DNA of 6,538 nt from Candidatus Symbiobacter sp. (GTDB lineage Bacteria; Pseudomonadota; Alphaproteobacteria; Elsterales; Elsteraceae), in assembly GCA_030054015.1 (NCBI GenBank), contig JASGCR010000122.1:1-6538 (forward strand), read 5' to 3'. Every line of letters starts with the position of its first letter. Position 1 is the stretch's first letter. Positions 1 to 5,222 of the stretch are shown here, piece after piece. The translations under genes and the position numbers were made by a program. The notes beneath the pieces were generated by a model. It made no database searches, was not told where the DNA came from, and worked only from the letters and a program-made list of their open reading frames with translations.

Positions 1-104
1 CCGATTTATGCCGCTTCGCGGCAAAAATCTGCGGGTAATGACGCTCCCTTTTTTTCGCTCCCTTTTTTGCGGCGGGTAATGACGCCCTTCCTTCTTCCCT
101 CTTC
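1..104. repeat. Fragments of the GGGTAATGAC repeat family, downstream of the helicase gene
   Basis: Bases 13-46 are a 34-base exact reverse complement of part of the 53-bp unit that is tandemly repeated at 2068-2226. Bases 68-85 match 18 bases of the closing arm of the palindromic element at 2354-2371. A T-rich stretch at 48-68 separates them and resembles the T-rich tails after the two large elements (2374-2394 and 2610-2628). A 5-bp stem with a TTC loop lies at 10-22. The helicase stop codon is at 105-107, so this is its 3' flank. I see no T-run placed correctly to make a simple intrinsic terminator for the minus-strand gene. The array probably continues past the left edge. Confidence 0.8.
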
Positions 105-1931
105 CTATTCCCCATTGCCCTCGTCGCCTAAGCCATCAAGGGACGCCAATTTCACCCGATGCAGCAAAAAGGCCGGCACCGGGCCAAATTCACCAAAGGG
201 CGAATCCGCCGCACCATAGATAAATTCACCAGGATTCTCGGGTTGCTCGGAATTTTGGCTATTATTGCGATTGGAACCGCGGCCGGAACCGCGCGGATTG
301 TCCCGCCCGTCGCGCTCAGGCCGGGCGGTACGATCGCCGCCATCCCGTGCCTGGTCGCGGTTCCGCCCCCGACCCTCGCGGCCTTCTTGCGGGTTTCCGC
401 GCTGGCGTGACCAGGGCCGTTCGGCATTGGTCTCGATGATTGGAGCGGGGGGCGGCGCGGCGGCGGCTGGCACCGGACGGGCTTCTTCGAGCGGCAACCA
501 AGATTGCGGCGATTCTGTGACCGGAATTACGTTTTGAGTCACGGTTTGAATCGCATCATGGGCCGGGGGGGGTTGCGGCTGGTCAATTGGGTAGGGCGCG
601 GCATCATCAACCGGCGCAGGCACGGCGGCGGCGGCACGGTTGCGACCACGACCACGCAAATTGGGCGGGGAACGGCGGGGTTGGCGACCGGACTCGCCCG
701 CCTCAGGCGATGAACCCTGTCGCGGCGTACCAGACCGCGATGCACCAGGCCGCGCCGGGCTGGTGGTTTGGGTGGTGGCATCAGATGCTTCGTCAAATCC
801 CATTTCGATCCCGCCCTCCGGCACATAACGTGGTATTTTCTGTCCGATCAAACTTTCAATCGCCGTGACTTCGCGTTCGTTTTTGGGGGTGGCAAAGGTA
901 AAAGCCCGCCCCAACCGTCCCGCCCGCCCGGTGCGACCAATGCGGTGAACATAATCCTCGGCATTGATGGGGACATCGAAATTAATCACATGCGACAGAT
1001 CGGAAATATCGAGGCCTCGCGCCGCCACATCCGATGCCACCAATAAAGTGATTTCATTATTGCGGAAGGATTCAAGCGTGGTCGTGCGGGACGATTGCGG
1101 CATATCGCCATGCAGAGCGGCAACCGAAAAACCATGCCGCCGCAAAGATTGCAGCAAAGTCGTCACGGTAATTTTGCGGTTGCAAAATATAATCGCATTT
1201 TTGACCGCTTCGGCGCGTAATAATGCGCGCAAAGCCTCGCGTTTTTGCCGCTCATGGGTGATGATGAGATGCTGCGCCACCGTCGATGCGGTGGTGGCGG
1301 GCTTTGAGACGGTGATTTCTTTGGGATTGTTCAAAAATTTATCGGCCAGAAGTTTGATTTCGGGCGACATAGTGGCGGAGAACAACAAAGTCTGCCGCCC
1401 GCGCGGCGGCAAAATGCTCACTAATTTTTCAATATCGGGAATAAATCCCATATCGAGCATCCGGTCAGCCTCGTCAATCACCAAAATCTTGGCATCGGTG
1501 AGCAAAATCCGCCCGCGCTCGAAATGGTCGAGCAACCGCCCCGGCGTCGCAATCAGCACATCCACGCCACGATCCAGCAATTTTTCCTGGTCGCCCATCG
1601 ACACGCCGCCAATAATCAATGCCATCGTCAAATGGCTGTATTTGCCATATTTGTCGAAATTTTCCGACACTTGGGTGGCGAGTTCACGGGTTGGCTCCAG
1701 GATTAAGGCCCGCGGCATTCGCGCCCGCGAGCGTCCCTCGGCCAGAATATCAATCATGGGCAGAACAAAGGATGCCGTTTTACCGGTACCCGTCTGGGCC
1801 GTTGCCAAGACATCGCGCCCGGCCAGAACCGAGGGGATTGCTTGGGATTGAATGGGTGTGGGCGTTTCGTAACCGGCCTCGGTCACCGAATTAACAACTT
1901 CTGGGCTTAGGCCCAATTGGAAAAAATCCAT
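105..1931 (-). CDS. rhlE: DEAD-box ATP-dependent RNA helicase, RhlE type, with long disordered C-terminal tail
   Basis: This 608-residue protein should use ATP to unwind or remodel short RNA duplexes in the cytoplasm, in ribosome assembly or RNA turnover. All core motifs are visible in order: Q motif GYETPTPIQ (20-28), motif I AQTGTGKT (45-52), PTRELA (80-85), TPGR (129-132), DEAD (153-156), SAT (185-187), ASDVAARGLD (299-308) and HRIGRTGR (329-336). The helicase core ends near residue 370. The remaining ~235 residues are rich in Pro, Arg, Gly, Asn and Gln with RG/GR patches, and are probably a disordered RNA-binding tail. The tail ends in a more ordered stretch containing VPAFLLHRV (585-593). 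RhlE proteins are commonly 400-500 residues, so this tail is long. The ATG start matches the usual MxFxxLGLSP opening; no Shine-Dalgarno is visible before it. A promoter lies at 2016-2044. RhlE is the best assignment by motif style, but DEAD-box subfamilies are hard to separate by eye. The gene stands alone on this strand. Confidence 0.93.
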   Translation of the reverse strand: MDFFQLGLSPEVVNSVTEAGYETPTPIQSQAIPSVLAGRDVLATAQTGTGKTASFVLPMIDILAEGRSRARMPRALILEPTRELATQVSENFDKYGKYSHLTMALIIGGVSMGDQEKLLDRGVDVLIATPGRLLDHFERGRILLTDAKILVIDEADRMLDMGFIPDIEKLVSILPPRGRQTLLFSATMSPEIKLLADKFLNNPKEITVSKPATTASTVAQHLIITHERQKREALRALLRAEAVKNAIIFCNRKITVTTLLQSLRRHGFSVAALHGDMPQSSRTTTLESFRNNEITLLVASDVAARGLDISDLSHVINFDVPINAEDYVHRIGRTGRAGRLGRAFTFATPKNEREVTAIESLIGQKIPRYVPEGGIEMGFDEASDATTQTTSPARPGASRSGTPRQGSSPEAGESGRQPRRSPPNLRGRGRNRAAAAVPAPVDDAAPYPIDQPQPPPAHDAIQTVTQNVIPVTESPQSWLPLEEARPVPAAAAPPPAPIIETNAERPWSRQRGNPQEGREGRGRNRDQARDGGDRTARPERDGRDNPRGSGRGSNRNNSQNSEQPENPGEFIYGAADSPFGEFGPVPAFLLHRVKLASLDGLGDEGNGE

Positions 1932-2015
1932 GCGGTTTTGCGATCGCTTTTGCTTAATATGTCAGAATGAGGGTTAAAATTGATCAACCCGCGCTATGTT
2001 TAACGCACGAGAGGG

Positions 2016-2044
2016 ACTTTAGTGAATTACGCCCCCCCTGTCAA
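2016..2044 (-). promoter_or_regulatory. Sigma70-type promoter for the helicase gene
   Basis: On the minus strand, a perfect -35 box TTGACA (2044-2039) is followed by a 17-base spacer (2038-2022) and a -10 box TAAAGT (2021-2016, four of six consensus bases). Transcription would start near 2009 and give a leader of about 78 bases before the ATG at 1931. The spacer begins with a run of seven G (minus strand). Nothing else upstream of the helicase matches as well. Confidence 0.6.
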
Positions 2045-2067
2045 GCATTTATCTAAGTCCGAACATA

Positions 2068-2226
2068 GAGCGTCATTACCCGCAGATTTTTGCCGCGAAG
2101 CCAAAGCGCGTCAAAAACGGGAGCGTCATTACCCGCAGATTTTTGCCGCGAAGCCAAAGAGCGTCAAAAACGGGAGCGTCATTACCCGCAGATTTTTGCC
2201 GCGAAGCCAAAGCGCGTCAAAAACGG
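2068..2226. repeat. Three tandem copies of a 53-bp repeat
   Basis: Units start at 2068, 2121 and 2174, exactly 53 bases apart. They are identical except for position 40 of the unit, which is C in units 1 and 3 and A in unit 2. A fourth unit begins at 2227 but runs into the first large palindromic element after about 16 bases. Each unit carries the core GTCATTACCC (starting at 2072, 2125 and 2178), a small stem-forming TTGCCGCGAAGCC segment, and two copies of GCGTC near its end. The period is not a multiple of three, so a reading frame through the array shifts with each unit; this argues against coding. The array lies upstream of the helicase promoter. Confidence 0.92.
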
Positions 2227-2373
2227 GAGCGTCATTACCCGCCAGCCTGCAAGCGGGTTTCCGCTTGCAGGCTGAGTCGGGTAATCCCCCAGGAGTATTA
2301 TTCCTTAAACTCCCAGGGGATTACCCGACTCGCCTGATCCGTTGCACGGATCATGCGGCGGGTAATGACGCTC
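2227..2373. repeat. Large compound palindrome, copy 1: closed four-way junction (BIME-like)
   Basis: A perfect 16-bp closing stem pairs 2227-2242 with 2358-2373 and encloses three hairpins with no unpaired bases between them. Hairpin 1 pairs 2243-2256 with 2261-2274 (14 bp, loop GTTT). Hairpin 2 pairs 2275-2289 with 2316-2330 (15 bp), continued after a small internal loop by 2292-2296 with 2309-2313. Hairpin 3 pairs 2331-2333 with 2355-2357 and 2335-2342 with 2346-2353, with one mismatch. Seven T follow at 2374-2380. The layout reads as two REP-like units head to head: GTCATTACCCG...CGGGTAATCCCC and its inverse. The BIME comparison is an inference from shape; I do not recognise the exact family. 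Possible roles include an mRNA or ncRNA structure, a terminator or a mobile palindrome. Confidence 0.9.
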
Positions 2374-2412
2374 TTTTTTTGATGCTCTTTTTTTGGCGGC
2401 GGCCAGAGGATT
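2374..2412. repeat. T-rich tail and spacer between the two large palindromes
   Basis: T7 (2374-2380), then GATGCTC, then a second T-run (2388-2394), then the GC-rich spacer GGCGGCGGCCAGAGGATT up to the partial repeat at 2413. Bases 2376-2385 are complementary (one G-U pair) to 2214-2223 at the end of the preceding 53-bp unit, so the closing stem of copy 1 can be extended outward. If the element is transcribed rightward, the strong stem followed by U-runs could act as an intrinsic terminator. Confidence 0.6.
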
Positions 2413-2462
2413 CGTCATTACCCGCAGATTTTTGCCGCGAAGCCAAAGAGCGTCAAAAACGG
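2413..2462. repeat. Partial (50 of 53 bp) copy of the tandem repeat unit
   Basis: This segment matches positions 4-53 of the 53-bp unit and carries the A variant at unit position 40, as unit 2 does. It sits directly in front of the second large palindrome, just as unit 3 sits in front of the first. The repeated block is therefore unit plus palindrome plus T-rich tail, and it was probably duplicated as a whole. Confidence 0.88.
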
Positions 2463-2609
2463 GAGCGTCATTACCCGCCAGCCTGCAAGCGGGTTTCCGC
2501 TTGCAGGCTGAGTCGGGTAATCCCCCAGGAGTATTATTCCCTAAACTCCCAGGGGATTACCCGACTCGCCTGATCCGTTTCACGGATCATGCGGCGGGTA
2601 ATGACGCTC
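2463..2609. repeat. Large compound palindrome, copy 2: closed four-way junction
   Basis: This is an exact positional copy of the element at 2227-2373, shifted by 236 bases. The closing stem is 2463-2478 with 2594-2609. Hairpin 1 is 2479-2492 with 2497-2510, hairpin 2 is 2511-2525 with 2552-2566, and hairpin 3 lies in 2567-2593. I find only two differences from copy 1: T2305 versus C2541, and G2344 versus T2580. Both fall in hairpin loops, so every stem is preserved. It is followed by T7 at 2610-2616. It lies about 110 bases upstream of the hydrolase start and could shield that gene from read-through. Confidence 0.9.
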
Positions 2610-2644
2610 TTTTTTTGACGCTCTTTTTAAGCAGGTAATGACTC
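2610..2644. repeat. T-rich tail of copy 2, complementary to the sequence before it
   Basis: T7 is followed by GACGCTC, T5 and then GCAGGTAATGAC. Bases 2612-2626 pair perfectly (15 bp) with 2445-2459, and 2631-2642 pair with 2414-2425 with one mismatch. The four-way junction of copy 2 therefore sits inside further concentric arms. GCAGGTAATGAC is a one-base variant of the family core. Confidence 0.7.
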
Positions 2645-2651
2645 ACTCTTT

Positions 2652-2680
2652 TTGATTCTGGCAAAAAATTATGCTATCAC
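2652..2680 (+). promoter_or_regulatory. Weak candidate promoter for the hydrolase gene
   Basis: TTGATT (2652-2657), a 17-base spacer and TATCAC (2675-2680) give four of six matches in each box at ideal spacing, about 38 bases before the hydrolase ATG. An alternative -10, TATGCT, begins at 2670. This is the only non-repeat DNA in front of the gene, so a promoter here is expected, but the match is poor. Confidence 0.3.
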
Positions 2681-2718
2681 CACAAGCAACCTCCCCGCCC
2701 CCAAACAACTGAATCAAA

Positions 2719-3462
2719 ATGAAACTTAACCTTGTTTTCTTGCCCGGATTATTGTGCGATGCCGCGTTGTGGCAGCCGGTATTGCGGCGATGCGACCAGG
2801 CATTCGGCCACGCATGGGCGGAAACTCATGCGCTGGTCGGTGATTTGACCCAAGATGACACTGTGAGTGCAATGGCGGAGCGGGTTTTGGCCGCCGCAAC
2901 TGCCCGGTTTAACCAGGCCCCATTCGGTTTGGTGGGGTTGTCGATGGGCGGCTATGTCGCGTTTGCCATCATGCGCCAGCAACCCCATCGCGTAAGCCAT
3001 TTGGCTCTGTTCGACACCAATCCGTATGACGAGCCGCAAGAGGGCATTAAAAGGCGGCAAGTTTTGATCCGCCAAGCCCAATCCGGACTGCAAACCACCG
3101 GTTTCCGCGGCGTCACCCGCCAGTTATTGCCGAATTTGATCCACCCGTCGCGCCTGCATGATGCGGCGGTGGCGGGCGAAGTCATGGCCATGGCGGCCCG
3201 CATCGGGCGTGAAGGCTTTATCCGCCAGCAACAAGCGATTATGGCCCGCCCCGATTCCAGGCCGGATTTGCCGCGTTTCACCCTCCCCAGTTTGGTGGCG
3301 GTGGGGGAGGATGACCAAATTACCCCGCCCAAAATCGCCAAAGATATGGCGCAATTAATGCCCCAGGCCGAGCAGGTCACATTTCCCCAATGCGGGCATT
3401 TGCCGCCGCTGGAATGTCCCGATCTGGCCTTTGCCGCCCTGCAAGCATTATGGCAAAGATAA
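2719..3462 (+). CDS. Alpha/beta-fold hydrolase
   Basis: This 247-residue protein has the layout of a single-domain serine hydrolase. The N-terminal FLPGLLCDAALW (7-18) fits the first strand and oxyanion-hole region. GLSMG (73-77) is the nucleophile elbow with Ser75. GEDDQITP (196-203) carries the likely catalytic Asp199, and CGHLPPLE (225-232) the catalytic His227. The triad is complete and the length is normal, so the enzyme should be active on an ester, thioester or similar bond; the substrate cannot be read from the sequence. There is no signal peptide or membrane segment, so it is probably cytoplasmic. The layout is shared with BioH- and MenH-like esterases, but nothing nearby supports biotin or menaquinone synthesis. 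No Shine-Dalgarno precedes the ATG, but the protein begins directly with the conserved first strand, which supports this start. The gene is convergent with potC, with 4 bp between the stop codons. Confidence 0.88.
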   Translation: MKLNLVFLPGLLCDAALWQPVLRRCDQAFGHAWAETHALVGDLTQDDTVSAMAERVLAAATARFNQAPFGLVGLSMGGYVAFAIMRQQPHRVSHLALFDTNPYDEPQEGIKRRQVLIRQAQSGLQTTGFRGVTRQLLPNLIHPSRLHDAAVAGEVMAMAARIGREGFIRQQQAIMARPDSRPDLPRFTLPSLVAVGEDDQITPPKIAKDMAQLMPQAEQVTFPQCGHLPPLECPDLAFAALQALWQR

Positions 3463-3476
3463 TGCTTTAGTTTTTA
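3443..3476 (+). terminator. Weak candidate terminator at the end of the hydrolase gene
   Basis: An 8-bp stem, AAGCATTA (3443-3450) with TAATGCTT (3460-3467), has a nine-base loop and is followed by TTAGTTTTT on the plus strand. The stem is AT-rich and overlaps both the hydrolase stop codon and the first base of the potC stop codon (3467-3469). On the minus strand the stem is not followed by T, so it would not stop the pot operon. Confidence 0.35.
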
Positions 3477-4315
3477 ACCTGGCTGTCTTCCCGCGTAAAC
3501 CAATAGGCGATAATAATCGGGATAAAGGTCATGATCAGCACACAAACCGCCACCACATTGGTGACCGGTTTTTGCCGCGGGCGGAAAAGTTCGCCCAGCA
3601 TCCAAATCGGCAAAGTGGTTTGCTGCCCCGCCGTAAAAGTGGTCACAATCACCTCGTCGAAACTAAGGGCAAAGGCCAATAACCCCCCCGCCAATAAGGC
3701 CGATGCCAATTGCGGCATCACAATATAACGCCAAGTTTGCCACGCCGTCGCCCCCAAATCGGCGGAGGCTTCAAGCAAATTGGGGCTAATCCGGCGCAGC
3801 CGCGCCACCGCATTATTGTAAACCACCACGACGCAAAATGTGGCATGACCGATAATGATGGTATAGATGCTGTACTCAATCGCCATCGAATTAAAGGCCG
3901 AGCGCAAGGCAATCCCGGTCACAATGCCGGGCAAGGCAATCGGCAACACCATCATCAAATTCAAAGACGAACTGCCGAAAAATTTGCGCCGCGCCAAGGC
4001 CATCGCCATCAAACTGCCCAAAATTAAGGCAATCAAGGTGGCGAACACCCCCACTTGGACCGAAAGGGTCAGCGCCCGCCACACATCTTCGCGTTGCCAG
4101 GCCACGGCAAACCATTGCAAAGTATAACCAGGCGGCGGGAAAACATAGGATTTATCCGCCGTGCTAAAGGCATAGACAATAATCACCAATAATGGGAAAT
4201 GGAGAAATGCCAGCCCAACCCAGGCCATCATCCGCAAAGCGAATTTGCCGCGATGCACAGGGCGGGGACGGATTTTTCGCCGCGGCGGCGTAACGGGGTT
4301 TATGTCAGATGGCAT
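3467..4315 (-). CDS. potC: Polyamine-type ABC transporter permease, PotC/PotI family
   Basis: This 282-residue inner-membrane subunit should pair with the PotB-like permease to form the channel of a spermidine/putrescine-type importer. About six hydrophobic segments are visible, near residues 29-51, 86-108, 118-142, 152-170, 203-225 and 254-272. The EAA loop that docks on the ATPase starts at EASADLG (182-188). SFDEVIVTTFTAG (218-230) is characteristic of PotC/PotI proteins. The first 28 residues are basic and cytoplasmic. A TTG directly before the ATG would add one residue, but AGGAG (4326-4322) stands six bases from the TTG and nine from the ATG, so ATG at 4315 is preferred. The gene overlaps potB by 11 bases, which suggests translational coupling. 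It is the last gene of the operon; no terminator for it is evident within the hydrolase gene. Length is close to E. coli PotI. The substrate is inferred from family only. Confidence 0.9.
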   Translation of the reverse strand: MPSDINPVTPPRRKIRPRPVHRGKFALRMMAWVGLAFLHFPLLVIIVYAFSTADKSYVFPPPGYTLQWFAVAWQREDVWRALTLSVQVGVFATLIALILGSLMAMALARRKFFGSSSLNLMMVLPIALPGIVTGIALRSAFNSMAIEYSIYTIIIGHATFCVVVVYNNAVARLRRISPNLLEASADLGATAWQTWRYIVMPQLASALLAGGLLAFALSFDEVIVTTFTAGQQTTLPIWMLGELFRPRQKPVTNVVAVCVLIMTFIPIIIAYWFTREDSQVKN

Positions 4316-5222
4316 CAAATGCTCCTAATCGCCGGACAAACCAGAGATAAATTCCGATAATCACAATCGGCACCAGCGTAAAGGCGGCGGCGAAGGGGAT
4401 ATTCCCCGACGTACCTTGTTGCACATAAATCACTTGCCCCAAGAAATAGGATGAATTACCGATTACTTGCGGGATGATATAATCGCCCAAAGTCAGGGAA
4501 AATGTGAAAATTGACCCCGCCGCAATCCCCGGCACCGCCAAAGGAATGATGATATAACGCAAGGTTTGCCAGGTACTGCCGCCCAAATCCTCCGACGCTT
4601 CGAGAAAATTATGGGGAATGCGCTGCAACGCCGCCATCATCGGGATCACCATAAACGGAAACCACATGTATAAAAACACAAGAAATGTGCCGATTAAGGA
4701 AAAACTCAGCGAACTGCCGCCAATGACCGGTATTGATAATATGGCATCGAGCAGATTCTCCAAATGCAGAGCGGTGAAAATCCAGGCAACGATCCCTTCT
4801 TTGGCCAGCAGCAACTTCCAAATATAGAGCCGCACCAGATAACTCGACCACAAAGGCAAGGAGACGAGCAAAAACAGCACCAAACGCCGCCAACCCTGGG
4901 TATAACGCACAATATACCAGGCCAAGGGGAAACCCATAATCACCGATGCCGCCGTCACCGCCACGGCCATGAGGAAACTGCGCATCACCACGGCAAAATA
5001 GGCCGGGGAAAATATGGCCAGGAAATTATCCAGGCCAAGTTCATACACCACCAGACCGGAAAATTCATCCAAACGGTAAAAACCATAGATCAATAATGCG
5101 ATCAATGATCCGACATAAATTATGGCAAACCAGGCCAAGGGCAAAATCAATAATGAAGCCAATTGCCCGTAGTTTTTCCACACACGCCGCATCGGGGAAA
5201 GGTTAGAATGAGGCTGTGCCAT
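4305..5222 (-). CDS. potB: Polyamine-type ABC transporter permease, PotB/PotH family
   Basis: This 305-residue inner-membrane protein is the first of two permeases of the importer. Hydrophobic segments lie near residues 20-46, 77-105, 113-135, 175-200, 229-250 and 278-297. The EAA loop runs from EASEDLGGSTWQ (208-219) to the Pro of IIIPLAVPG (224-232). SLTLGDYIIPQVIG (242-255) is typical of the PotB/PotH branch. The ATG shares its A with the TAA stop of potA (TAATG), and GAGGT (5233-5229) stands six bases upstream inside the potA coding end, so the start is well supported and coupled to potA translation. The length is nearer to E. coli PotH than to PotB, so potH would be an equally fair name. 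Confidence 0.9.
   Translation of the reverse strand: MAQPHSNLSPMRRVWKNYGQLASLLILPLAWFAIIYVGSLIALLIYGFYRLDEFSGLVVYELGLDNFLAIFSPAYFAVVMRSFLMAVAVTAASVIMGFPLAWYIVRYTQGWRRLVLFLLVSLPLWSSYLVRLYIWKLLLAKEGIVAWIFTALHLENLLDAILSIPVIGGSSLSFSLIGTFLVFLYMWFPFMVIPMMAALQRIPHNFLEASEDLGGSTWQTLRYIIIPLAVPGIAAGSIFTFSLTLGDYIIPQVIGNSSYFLGQVIYVQQGTSGNIPFAAAFTLVPIVIIGIYLWFVRRLGAFDAI
4322..4326 (-). promoter_or_regulatory. Ribosome binding site of potC
   Basis: AGGAG on the minus strand lies inside the last codons of potB, nine bases before the ATG at 4315 and six before the adjacent in-frame TTG at 4318. It makes reinitiation by ribosomes finishing potB plausible. Confidence 0.7.

Noticed and set aside
964..1851. A 295-codon open frame on the plus strand opposite the helicase
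   Set aside because: It lies entirely antisense to the highly conserved helicase core and its product resembles no family I know. It is a shadow of the codon use of the real gene.
2227..2373. tRNA or tRNA-like gene, because of the cloverleaf layout
   Set aside because: Arm lengths (14-20 bp stems), the absence of T-loop and anticodon signatures and the total size do not fit a tRNA. Only the general four-way shape is shared.
2022..2573. A 183-codon open frame on the plus strand through the repeat region
   Set aside because: It is built almost wholly from the 53-bp units and palindromes. The 53-base period makes it read successive units in different frames, it repeats itself, and it starts from a GTG with no ribosome binding site. 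It is open because the repeats lack stops, not because it is a gene.
2068..2609. CRISPR array
   Set aside because: The repeats are directly tandem or large palindromes with no unique spacers of constant length, and no cas gene is present.
13..2609. Composite transposon carrying the helicase gene
   Set aside because: No transposase, target-site duplication or defined element ends are visible, and RhlE is a normal chromosomal gene. Dispersed intergenic repeats explain the flanks more simply.
2952..3380. A 142-codon minus-strand frame inside the hydrolase gene
   Set aside because: It is antisense to a complete hydrolase with an intact triad, and has no ribosome binding site or recognisable domain.
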